Positions 31,095 to 36,259 of a stretch of DNA of 36,259 bases are shown piece by piece. The stretch is from an uncultured Clostridia bacterium. GTDB taxonomy: Bacteria > Bacillota > Clostridia > Christensenellales > Borkfalkiaceae. The notes below the pieces were generated by a model. That model worked only from the letters and a program-made list of their open reading frames with translations, was not told where the DNA came from and did not search any database. The DNA is taken from the NCBI GenBank assembly GCA_944363395.1, contig CALVUC010000016.1, positions 1-36,259 on the forward strand, given 5' to 3'. Positions within the stretch are counted from its first letter, which is position 1. The number at the start of each line of letters is the position of its first letter. A program made the translations under genes and the position numbers.

Positions 31095-31149
31095 GACACG
31101 CAAAAAGCGCCCCCACAGGGCGCTTTTTTGCGGTGGCGCAGAAGACGAG
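31080..31149. repeat. 15-bp inverted copy of the tRNA-Ser 3' end around its terminator
   Basis: CTCGTCTTCTGCGCC at 31080-31094 is an exact inverted copy of 31135-31149, the 3' end of the tRNA-Ser gene. The two copies flank the tRNA's terminator hairpin. A fragment of a tRNA 3' end lying nearby is what integration or recombination events often leave behind. Confidence 0.6.
31102..31128 (-). terminator. terminator of the tRNA-Ser gene
   Basis: An 11-base-pair hairpin (31102-31112 and 31118-31128) has T's at its minus-strand 3' side, just past the tRNA CCA end. Confidence 0.82.
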
Positions 31150-31224
31150 ATTCGAACTCGTGCTACCTGTTACGGTACTACTCCCTTAGCAGGGGAGCCC
31201 CTTGAGCCTCTTGGGTACTTCTGC
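31134..31224 (-). tRNA. tRNA-Ser (anticodon GCT)
   Basis: On the minus strand, a 7-base-pair acceptor stem GCAGAAG/CTTCTGC encloses a D arm with AAGAGGCTCAA. The anticodon arm is CTCCC-CTGCTAA-GGGAG, giving anticodon GCT. A long variable arm (TACC/GGTA) follows, then the T arm ACGAG-TTCGAAT-CTCGT. The discriminator G is followed by encoded CCA. The 91-base length and long variable arm are right for serine. It reads AGC and AGT codons. Confidence 0.97.
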
Positions 31225-31260
31225 ACGCCGTGCTCGGTCGGCTCACTTCCGAGCCAAACT

Positions 31261-31289
31261 ACTATACCATAAAAGCGGGCAATTGTCAA
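31261..31289 (-). promoter_or_regulatory. promoter of tRNA-Ser
   Basis: On the minus strand, TTGACA (31284-31289) and TATAGT (31261-31266) are separated by 17 bases. About 36 bases separate it from the tRNA; that leader contains a GGCTCGG/CCGAGC-type hairpin. Confidence 0.85.
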
Positions 31290-31340
31290 AGTATATTTTC
31301 CCGAATTTACAAAAAAAAATAAAAAATTGCCGTTCATGTC

Positions 31341-31369
31341 TTGCGGGCGCGGGAAAAGTATGGTAGAAT
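31341..31369 (+). promoter_or_regulatory. promoter of the ppa operon
   Basis: TTGCGG (31341-31346) and TAGAAT (31364-31369) are separated by 17 bases. Confidence 0.65.
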
Positions 31370-31402
31370 AGGGGGGAACAAAAGGCAGTCAAGGAGAGCT
31401 TT

Positions 31403-31939
31403 ATGAATATCTGGCATGACATCGATCCCAAGCGCATCACCCCCAAGAGTTTTGAGGCGCTCATCGAGATCCCCAAGGGCAGCAAGACGAAGTACGAACT
31501 GGATAAGGAGACGGGCATCTTGAAGATCGACCGTGTCCTGTACACCTCTACGGTCTATCCCTCCAACTACGGGTTTATCCCGCGCACCTATGCCGATGAC
31601 GGCGACCCGCTCGACGTCCTCGTGCTTTGCAACGAGGCGATCTATCCCATGACGCTCGTCAACTGCTATCCCATCGGCGTCATCAAGATGGTGGACAGCG
31701 GCGCCCTGGACGAGAAGATCATTGCCATCCCCTTCAAGGATCCCACTTACAATACCTATTACGACATTCAGGAATTGCCCAAGCACATCTTCGATGAAAT
31801 GATGCACTTCTTTGAGGTGTACAAGTCCCTCGAGCATAAAAAGACGACGGTCAAGGAGATCGCACACCGCGAGGAGGCCGTCGAGATCATCAAAAAGTGC
31901 CTCAAGATGTACGACGACAAGTTCGGAGGAAAGGCATGA
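31403..31939 (+). CDS. ppa: family I inorganic pyrophosphatase
   Basis: This 178-residue soluble enzyme hydrolyses pyrophosphate to phosphate and so drives biosynthetic reactions forward. The family signature DDGDPLDVLV (about residues 64-74) supplies metal-binding aspartates. FEALIEIPKGSKTKYELDK near the N-terminus and YPSNYGFIPRTYADDGDPLD are also conserved, and length is normal. ATG 31403 follows CAAGGAGAG. Its stop overlaps the next ATG, so it leads a three-gene run with the SGNH hydrolase and the isochorismatase-like gene. Confidence 0.96.
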   Translation: MNIWHDIDPKRITPKSFEALIEIPKGSKTKYELDKETGILKIDRVLYTSTVYPSNYGFIPRTYADDGDPLDVLVLCNEAIYPMTLVNCYPIGVIKMVDSGALDEKIIAIPFKDPTYNTYYDIQELPKHIFDEMMHFFEVYKSLEHKKTTVKEIAHREEAVEIIKKCLKMYDDKFGGKA

Positions 31940-32568
31940 ACGAGGAAGAAACGCCCTGCACCAAGATCGTCTTTTTCGGCGATTCCATCACCGCATCGGG
32001 GCGCAACTATATGGACGACACCGACCTCGGCGTCGGCTATGTCAAGATCGCGGCGGGGAAGCTCCGCCTGCTCTATCCCGACGTCAGGTTCTGTTTTCTC
32101 AACCGCGGCGTGGGCGGCGAGCGCACGGCGGAACTGTGCGAACGCGTGCAGCGCGACGTCGTGGAGCAAAACCCCGATTACGTCGTCCTGCAGGTCGGGA
32201 TCAACGACGTATGGTGCCGTTTTTCGCGCGGGGAGGAGGTCACGCCCGATGCCTTCCGCGCCAACTACACCTACCTCGTCGACACCATCATGGCGACGGG
32301 CGCGCGCCTCTTCCTCATCCAGCCCTATGCGCTCAAGATGGGGGACAAACAGCGCTTCCGTCCCTTCCTCGCCCGCTTTAACGAGATCATCCGCACGATC
32401 GCGGCGGAGCGCAGGATCCCGCTCATCCCTACGGACGAGATCTTTATGGGCGTGACGCAGGACATCGACCCCGCGCAGTTTTCGACGGACGGCGTGCATC
32501 CCACGCACCGCGGCTGCCGCTATATCGCCGACCTGCTCATCAAGGAACTGAAAAAATGCCTGGGGTGA
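31936..32568 (+). CDS. SGNH/GDSL-family hydrolase
   Basis: This 210-residue cytoplasmic esterase-like protein has the four SGNH blocks: FFGDSITASG with catalytic Ser17, GVGGERTAE (Gly), QVGINDVW (Asn), and STDGVHPTHRG with Asp185 and His188. The family removes acyl or acetyl groups from lipids and sugars. There is no signal peptide, so it acts inside the cell. ATG 31936 overlaps the ppa stop by four bases with GGAGGAAAGG upstream. The substrate is unknown. Confidence 0.9.
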   Translation: MNEEETPCTKIVFFGDSITASGRNYMDDTDLGVGYVKIAAGKLRLLYPDVRFCFLNRGVGGERTAELCERVQRDVVEQNPDYVVLQVGINDVWCRFSRGEEVTPDAFRANYTYLVDTIMATGARLFLIQPYALKMGDKQRFRPFLARFNEIIRTIAAERRIPLIPTDEIFMGVTQDIDPAQFSTDGVHPTHRGCRYIADLLIKELKKCLG

Positions 32569-33089
32569 GGCGGCTGCTTGTTGTCGTGGATATGCAGCAC
32601 GACTTTGTGGACGGCGCGTTGGGTACGCCCGAAGCCGTCCGCATTTTGCCCGTTGTCCGCACGCTTGCCGAACAGTGGCATGGGGATGTTGCCTATACGC
32701 AGGATACGCATGGCGCGGACTATCTCTCCACGCAGGAGGGGAAGTTTCTGCCTGTTCCGCATTGCATCAGGGGTACGCGCGGCTGGGAAATTGTACCCGA
32801 AGTGCGCACAGGGAAATCGGCGCGCATCTTTGAAAAGGGGACGTTCGGGAGCGTCGCGCTCGCGGAATACGCCAGGGAGTACGACGAAGTGGCGCTGTGC
32901 GGCGTCTGCACGGATATCTGTGTCGTCTCCAACGCGCTGCTCATCAAGGCGTTTTCGCCCGAAGCGGCGATCTACTGCGTCGCGGACGCCTGCGCGAGCA
33001 CGTCGCCCGCCGCACACGAAGCCGCGCTTGCGACCATGCGCAGCTGTCAGGTGCAGACGGTTTCCTCCGCCCACCTGCTTATCCGATAA
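32556..33089 (+). CDS. isochorismatase-family cysteine hydrolase, probable nicotinamidase
   Basis: This 177-residue enzyme has the catalytic triad Asp12 (VVVDMQHDFVDG), Lys94 (FEKGTFGS) and Cys118 (CGVCTDICVVSNALL). The DMQ-x-DF-x-x-G start, the metal-binding-type D-x-H stretch TQDTHGADY, and CTDICV fit nicotinamidase (PncA/PncC-like), which frees nicotinic acid for NAD synthesis. Other amidases share the fold. The start at ATG 32556 overlaps the SGNH gene by 13 bases with an AAGGAACTG site. A nicotinamidase would fit with pnuC about 7 kb away, but they are not in one operon. Confidence 0.88.
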   Translation: MPGVRRLLVVVDMQHDFVDGALGTPEAVRILPVVRTLAEQWHGDVAYTQDTHGADYLSTQEGKFLPVPHCIRGTRGWEIVPEVRTGKSARIFEKGTFGSVALAEYAREYDEVALCGVCTDICVVSNALLIKAFSPEAAIYCVADACASTSPAAHEAALATMRSCQVQTVSSAHLLIR

Positions 33090-33096
33090 AATCACG

Positions 33097-33121
33097 GGGG
33101 AGCGCACGCCGCTCCCCTTTT
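33097..33121 (+). terminator. terminator of the ppa operon
   Basis: An 8-base-pair hairpin GGGGAGCG/CGCTCCCC (33097-33104 and 33110-33117) is followed by TTTTG. ybaK begins 14 bases later, so some read-through into it is likely. Confidence 0.75.
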
Positions 33122-33134
33122 GTTTGGAGTTGTT

Positions 33135-33599
33135 ATGGAAAAGACCAATGCAATGCGCATTCTGGAGCGCGCGAAGATCGGCTATAAAGTACACACCTAC
33201 GAGGGCGGCGCGCTCTCGGGCGTGGAGGTCGCGAAAGCGCTCGGGGAGGACCCCGCAGACGTCTTCAAGACGCTCGTGGCCGTTGGTGCGCCGCGCAGGT
33301 ATTATGTGTTCGTCATTCCCGCGGCGGCGGAACTGGACCTCAAAAAAGCAGCCGCGGCGGCGGGGGAGAAGTCGGTCGCGATGCTTCCGCAAAAGGAACT
33401 GTTCCCGCTCACGGGGTATGTCCACGGCGGCTGTTCGCCCTTCGGCATGAAGAAGGCGTTCCCGACCTTCTTTGACGGGAGCGCCGTCGGCAGGACGGTG
33501 TGCGTGAGCGGCGGGAAGGTGGGCGTACAGATCGAGGCGGCGTTCTCCGACGTGCAGGCTGCGCTCGGCTGCACCGTTGCCGACCTCACAAGAAAATAA
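33135..33599 (+). CDS. ybaK: Cys-tRNA(Pro) deacylase, YbaK/EbsC family
   Basis: This 154-residue protein of the YbaK/ProX editing family removes cysteine (and sometimes alanine) misattached to tRNA-Pro. Seen here are DVFKTLVAVG with the expected catalytic Lys45, YVFVIPAAAELDLKKAA, GYVHGGCSPFGMKKAFPTF, and VGVQIEAAFSDVQAALG. All are typical, and length is normal. ATG 33135 was chosen, with TTGGAG a few bases upstream; an in-frame earlier start would lie inside the terminator. No clear promoter of its own was found, so it may be read through from the ppa operon. Confidence 0.93.
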   Translation: MEKTNAMRILERAKIGYKVHTYEGGALSGVEVAKALGEDPADVFKTLVAVGAPRRYYVFVIPAAAELDLKKAAAAAGEKSVAMLPQKELFPLTGYVHGGCSPFGMKKAFPTFFDGSAVGRTVCVSGGKVGVQIEAAFSDVQAALGCTVADLTRK

Positions 33600-33618
33600 A
33601 GTTTCAGCCGAAATACGA

Positions 33619-33649
33619 GGGGCGCGCCGTGCGATGCACGGCGCGCCCC
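33619..33649 (+). terminator. probable terminator of ybaK
   Basis: A perfect 14-base-pair hairpin (33619-33632 and 33636-33649, three-base loop) lies 20 bases past the stop. The T tract (GATTTCAT) is weak. Confidence 0.7.
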
Positions 33650-33697
33650 GATTTCATAAAAATATTGGATATTTCCCTGACTTTTTTGCCTTGCCGC

Positions 33698-33726
33698 TTG
33701 CAAACTGACCGTAAGTGTGCTATACT
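33698..33726 (+). promoter_or_regulatory. promoter of the LRR lipoprotein leader
   Basis: TTGCAA (33698-33703) and TATACT (33721-33726) are separated by 17 bases. Transcription would start about 33733, exactly where the nested hairpin begins. Confidence 0.78.
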
Positions 33727-33732
33727 GAACAT

Positions 33733-33867
33733 GCTACACAAACTGAATAAATTGCCCATAAGGTACGAAGCGGCATTTCGTATCTCTTTTTCCTTATGGG
33801 TAGAAGTTTGTGTAGCAACAATCGGAGATACAATGCAGGGCGTGTCTCCGATCGGAGCACGCTTTTT
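33733..33867 (+). promoter_or_regulatory. structured leader with mutually exclusive hairpins, candidate attenuator
   Basis: The leader starts with a nested stem: outer arms GCTACACAAACT/AGTTTGTGTAGC (33733-33744 and 33805-33816, 12 perfect pairs), middle CCCATAAGG/CCTTATGGG (33755-33763 and 33792-33800), inner TACGAA/TTCGTA. Next, ATCGGAGATAC (33821-33831) can pair with GTGTCTCCGAT (33842-33852), or the latter can form a terminator GCGTG-T-CTCC-GATC-GGAG-CACGC (33840-33862) followed by TTTTT. The two folds exclude each other, as in transcription attenuators. I do not recognise a known riboswitch class. The gene starts 34 bases after the T tract. Confidence 0.7.
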
Positions 33868-33900
33868 CGCGTCGTGAAAAAATGTTTGGAGGTGTAGGAT

Positions 33901-36060
33901 ATGAAACGAAAAATTTGGACAGTACTGCTGACAGCGCTTTTGGTGCTGTCCTGCATCGTTGTCTTTGCTGCATGCGGGTCGTTCGGCGGCGATCCGGACG
34001 ACGGCGACAACGGCGACGATACAACCATTGTCACTCCGGGCGACCCGGACGACGATCCCGATACGCCCGGCGATCCCGATGAGGAACCTGAGACGCCGCA
34101 TGAGCATACATATACTTCTGCTGTCACCAAGGAGCCGACTTGCACGCAGGAAGGCGAGATGACCTACACCTGCACCTGCGGCGACAGCTATACGGAGCCG
34201 ATTGCAAAGACCGCGCATACCGAGGTGATCGACGAAGCGGTCGCGCCCTCTTGCACAAAGACGGGCTTGACGGAGGGCAAGCACTGCTCCGCCTGCGGCA
34301 CCGTATTCGTCGAGCAAGAAGTTGTTTCCATGATCGCGCACAACTATGTAAACGGCGTCTGTGATATGTGTGGCGCGCCCGAGCCGCAGCCCACCGAAGG
34401 ACTTGTATTTGAACTTTCCGACGATGGTAGTCAATATGCCGTGTCCGACTATGCGGGCACAGAGGCGGAAGTGTATATCCCTGCCGTCTACGAAGGGCTT
34501 CCCGTCACAAGCATTGGAAATCGGGCGTTCAGTGGTTGCAGCAAGCTTACAAGCGTGACGATCAGCAACGGCGTCACAAGCATTGGGGCTGGCGCGTTCT
34601 GGGGTTGCAGCAGTCTGACTAGCATCACGATACCCGACAGCATTACAAGCATTGGGCATGAGGCGTTCAAGGTTACCGCATACTACAATGACGAAAGCAA
34701 TTGGGAAAATGACGTCCTCTATCTTGGCAATTATCTGATTACAGCGCGCACAACACTTCCAAGCGAATACATTATCAGACAGGGTACAAAGACGATTGCG
34801 GATTATGCGTTCTCTTGGTGCAGCGGACTTACAAGTATCGAAATTCTTGACGGCGTCACAAGCATTGGAGATTATGCGTTCTCTTGGTGCAATGGCCTTA
34901 CGAGTATCACGATTCCCGACAGCGTCACAAGCATTGGGGAATATGCGTTCTATTATTGCAGTAACCTTGCAGGCATCATCATCCCCGACGGTATTACAAG
35001 CATAGAGGGCGCAACATTTGGATTTTGCAGTAGTCTTGCGAGCATCTCTATCCCCACCAGCGTCACAAGCATTGGCTGGGGAGCATTTTATGGGTGTAGT
35101 GGGCTTAAAAGCATCAAGATTCCCGATAGCGTCATAAGCATTGGGTATGAGGCGTTCCGTGCTTGCAGCAGCCTTACAAGTATCGAGATCCCGGATAGCG
35201 TCACGAGCATTTTGGATACGGCGTTCTATGATTGCGATAGCCTTACAAGCGTCACCTTTGGGGATGAAAGTCAACTTACAAGCATCGGAAATTCAGCGTT
35301 CTTGGGGTGCGGCAACCTTGTAAACATCACGATCCCAGACAGAGTTATACGCATTGGGGATGCGGCGTTCGAAGAGTGTGGCAATCTTATAAGTGTGATG
35401 CTTGGTAGCGGCGTCACAAGCATTGGAGAGAGTGCGTTCTCAGGTTGCAGCAGTCTTACAAACATTACGATTCCCGCCAGCGTCACAAGTATTGGGGATG
35501 ATGCGTTTTGTGGCTGCAGCAGCCTTGCAAGCATAGTGGTTATAAGCGGAAACTCCATATATCACAGTGCGGGAAACTGTCTCATTGAAACGGACAGCAA
35601 GACGTTGATTTTAGGCTGTAAGGAAAGCGTTATTCCACCGAATGGCAGTGTTACACGCATTGGAGATGATGCGTTTTGGGGGTGCAATAGCCTTACTAGC
35701 ATTACAATTCCCGACAGCGTCACAAGTATTGGTGATTTTGCGTTCTCGGGTTGCAGCAGGCTGACAAGCATCGCAATCCCAGACAGCGTCATAAGCATTG
35801 GGCGTTCGGCGTTCTCTAATTGCAGCAGTCTTACAAGCATTATAATTTCCGATAGTGTCACAGGTATTGGTTGGGATGCATTTATAGGTTGTAGTAACCT
35901 TATAAATGTGACGCTTGAAGACCCCGAGGGGTGGTATGTTACTCAAGCTTTTGGCGGAACGAGTGGGATGAATCTTGCCAATGAAGATCTTTCCGATCCC
36001 ACTACGGCGGCAGAGTATTTGAAAGAAACATACGAAAATTACTGGTGGTATAAACGATAA
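33901..36060 (+). CDS. BspA-like leucine-rich-repeat surface lipoprotein
   Basis: This 719-residue exported protein starts at ATG 33901 behind TTTGGAGGTG. The signal peptide ends in lipobox FAAC with Cys25. An acidic, proline-rich linker (residues 28-66) follows. Two Cys-containing beta modules, HTYTSAVTKEPTCTQEG and HTEVIDEAVAPSCTKTGLTE, then NYVNGVCDMCG (to about 160), are common at the base of such surface proteins. From about residue 200 to 690 there are about 18 LRR_5 repeats of roughly 23 residues with the core TSIG-xx-AF-xx-C-x-x-L-TSI-x-IP-D-S-V. Such treponemal/BspA-type repeats mediate adhesion to host or bacterial surfaces. No LPxTG motif is present; anchoring is by lipid. GC is lower than in the neighbours. 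Confidence 0.92.
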   Translation: MKRKIWTVLLTALLVLSCIVVFAACGSFGGDPDDGDNGDDTTIVTPGDPDDDPDTPGDPDEEPETPHEHTYTSAVTKEPTCTQEGEMTYTCTCGDSYTEPIAKTAHTEVIDEAVAPSCTKTGLTEGKHCSACGTVFVEQEVVSMIAHNYVNGVCDMCGAPEPQPTEGLVFELSDDGSQYAVSDYAGTEAEVYIPAVYEGLPVTSIGNRAFSGCSKLTSVTISNGVTSIGAGAFWGCSSLTSITIPDSITSIGHEAFKVTAYYNDESNWENDVLYLGNYLITARTTLPSEYIIRQGTKTIADYAFSWCSGLTSIEILDGVTSIGDYAFSWCNGLTSITIPDSVTSIGEYAFYYCSNLAGIIIPDGITSIEGATFGFCSSLASISIPTSVTSIGWGAFYGCSGLKSIKIPDSVISIGYEAFRACSSLTSIEIPDSVTSILDTAFYDCDSLTSVTFGDESQLTSIGNSAFLGCGNLVNITIPDRVIRIGDAAFEECGNLISVMLGSGVTSIGESAFSGCSSLTNITIPASVTSIGDDAFCGCSSLASIVVISGNSIYHSAGNCLIETDSKTLILGCKESVIPPNGSVTRIGDDAFWGCNSLTSITIPDSVTSIGDFAFSGCSRLTSIAIPDSVISIGRSAFSNCSSLTSIIISDSVTGIGWDAFIGCSNLINVTLEDPEGWYVTQAFGGTSGMNLANEDLSDPTTAAEYLKETYENYWWYKR

Positions 36061-36069
36061 CGCATAGCA

Positions 36070-36109
36070 GCGCCCCGCGCGGCATTGCCGCGCGGGGCGC
36101 AAAGTTTTT
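36070..36109 (+). terminator. terminator of the LRR lipoprotein gene
   Basis: A perfect 14-base-pair hairpin (36070-36083 and 36087-36100, three-base loop) is followed by AAAGTTTTTG. Confidence 0.88.
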
Positions 36110-36182
36110 GTCAACCGCAAACAGAGCGCGGGGCGCTGTTCTATTCTATCAACCTCAAAAAATCTGCACGTTCCATCGCGGC

Positions 36183-36259
36183 TCACGCGTTTTCGGTGAG
36201 TTTGACGGTGAGGACGGTCATGTCGTCGGGCGCTTCGCCCCCTTCCACGCGCGCGAGGG
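36183..36259 (-). CDS. C-terminal end of a PP2C/SpoIIE-type protein phosphatase (partial)
   Basis: On the minus strand the window edge opens in a frame reading LARVEGGEAPDDMTVLTVKL and then TENA, followed by the stop at 36183-36185. The APDDMTVLTVKL ending, with two adjacent aspartates, is the metal-binding C-terminus of PPM-type serine phosphatases such as SpoIIE or RsbU relatives. Only 24 residues are visible, so subtype and function cannot be told. Confidence 0.72.
   Translation of the reverse strand, partial: LARVEGGEAPDDMTVLTVKLTENA

Noticed and set aside
31120-31272. Protein-coding frame across the tRNA region
   Set aside because: It is a translation of the antisense of tRNA-Ser, a well-known false gene type.
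33733-33816. A miniature transposable element
   Set aside because: The inverted arms start exactly at the predicted transcription start and have no flanking target duplication that I can see. A transcribed leader stem is the simpler reading.
34500-35930. CRISPR-like repeats
   Set aside because: The repeated words are codons of an LRR protein in one open frame with a period near 69 bases and variable units. There are no identical repeats with unique spacers.

Overview
The window is a GC-rich bacterial chromosome segment. Nearly every gene has a Gram-positive Shine-Dalgarno site. Many units carry a consensus sigma-A promoter with a 17-base spacer and end in a GC-rich hairpin terminator. A T-box, a ZTP (pfl-type) riboswitch, pyruvate formate-lyase, an EFR1-type flavodoxin/ferredoxin and lipoproteins with cysteine lipoboxes together point to an anaerobic, probably gut-associated member of Bacillota class Clostridia. 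A Christensenellales-like lineage is only a guess. No rRNA, CRISPR array or phage genes are seen. One tRNA, tRNA-Ser(GCT), is present.

Layout. 1-0.5 kb: the 5' end of an IS30-family element, cut by the window edge. 0.5-4.2 kb: a 1200-residue surface lipoprotein with a second, C-terminal membrane anchor. 4.4-5.15 kb: two overlapping half-length TauE/SafE permease genes. 5.2-8.5 kb: a ppx/gppA-maf-mreB-like operon. 8.5-9.3 kb: a regulator with two HTH domains, facing a 57-residue small protein. 9.35-10.7 kb: a membrane-anchored Ntn-type amidohydrolase. 10.75-15.5 kb: T-box-controlled pheS-pheT followed by an overlapping ketopantoate reductase gene. 15.5-16.4 kb: an XRE regulator plus a small partner behind an unusual repeat array. 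16.5-20.4 kb: a ZTP riboswitch heading pflA, a thioredoxin-like gene, and a pyruvate formate-lyase split into a catalytic protein without a glycyl-radical domain and a 78-residue protein that carries only that domain. A small zinc-ribbon membrane protein closes this operon. 20.4-23.2 kb: a hemolysin III-type membrane protein and two paralogous lipoproteins, each with its own promoter. 23.2-26.25 kb: tex, then pnuC behind a terminator-like leader. 26.25-27.2 kb: an EFR1 ferredoxin. 27.2-30.2 kb, minus strand: a membrane-anchored McrB-like AAA+ protein and a DUF2357-like zinc-ribbon partner. 30.3-31.3 kb: a TetR-type regulator with an abnormal tail, a palindrome-rich patch and tRNA-Ser. 31.3-33.65 kb: ppa, an SGNH hydrolase, an isochorismatase-family amidase and ybaK. 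33.7-36.1 kb: a BspA-like leucine-rich-repeat lipoprotein behind a leader with two mutually exclusive hairpins. The right edge holds the end of a PP2C/SpoIIE-type phosphatase gene.

Most notable are the split pyruvate formate-lyase under a ZTP riboswitch, the membrane-bound McrB-like two-gene module, and two leaders that look like transcription attenuators but match no class I recognise (before pnuC and before the LRR lipoprotein). Functions are read from sequence motifs and remembered family features; no database search was run.
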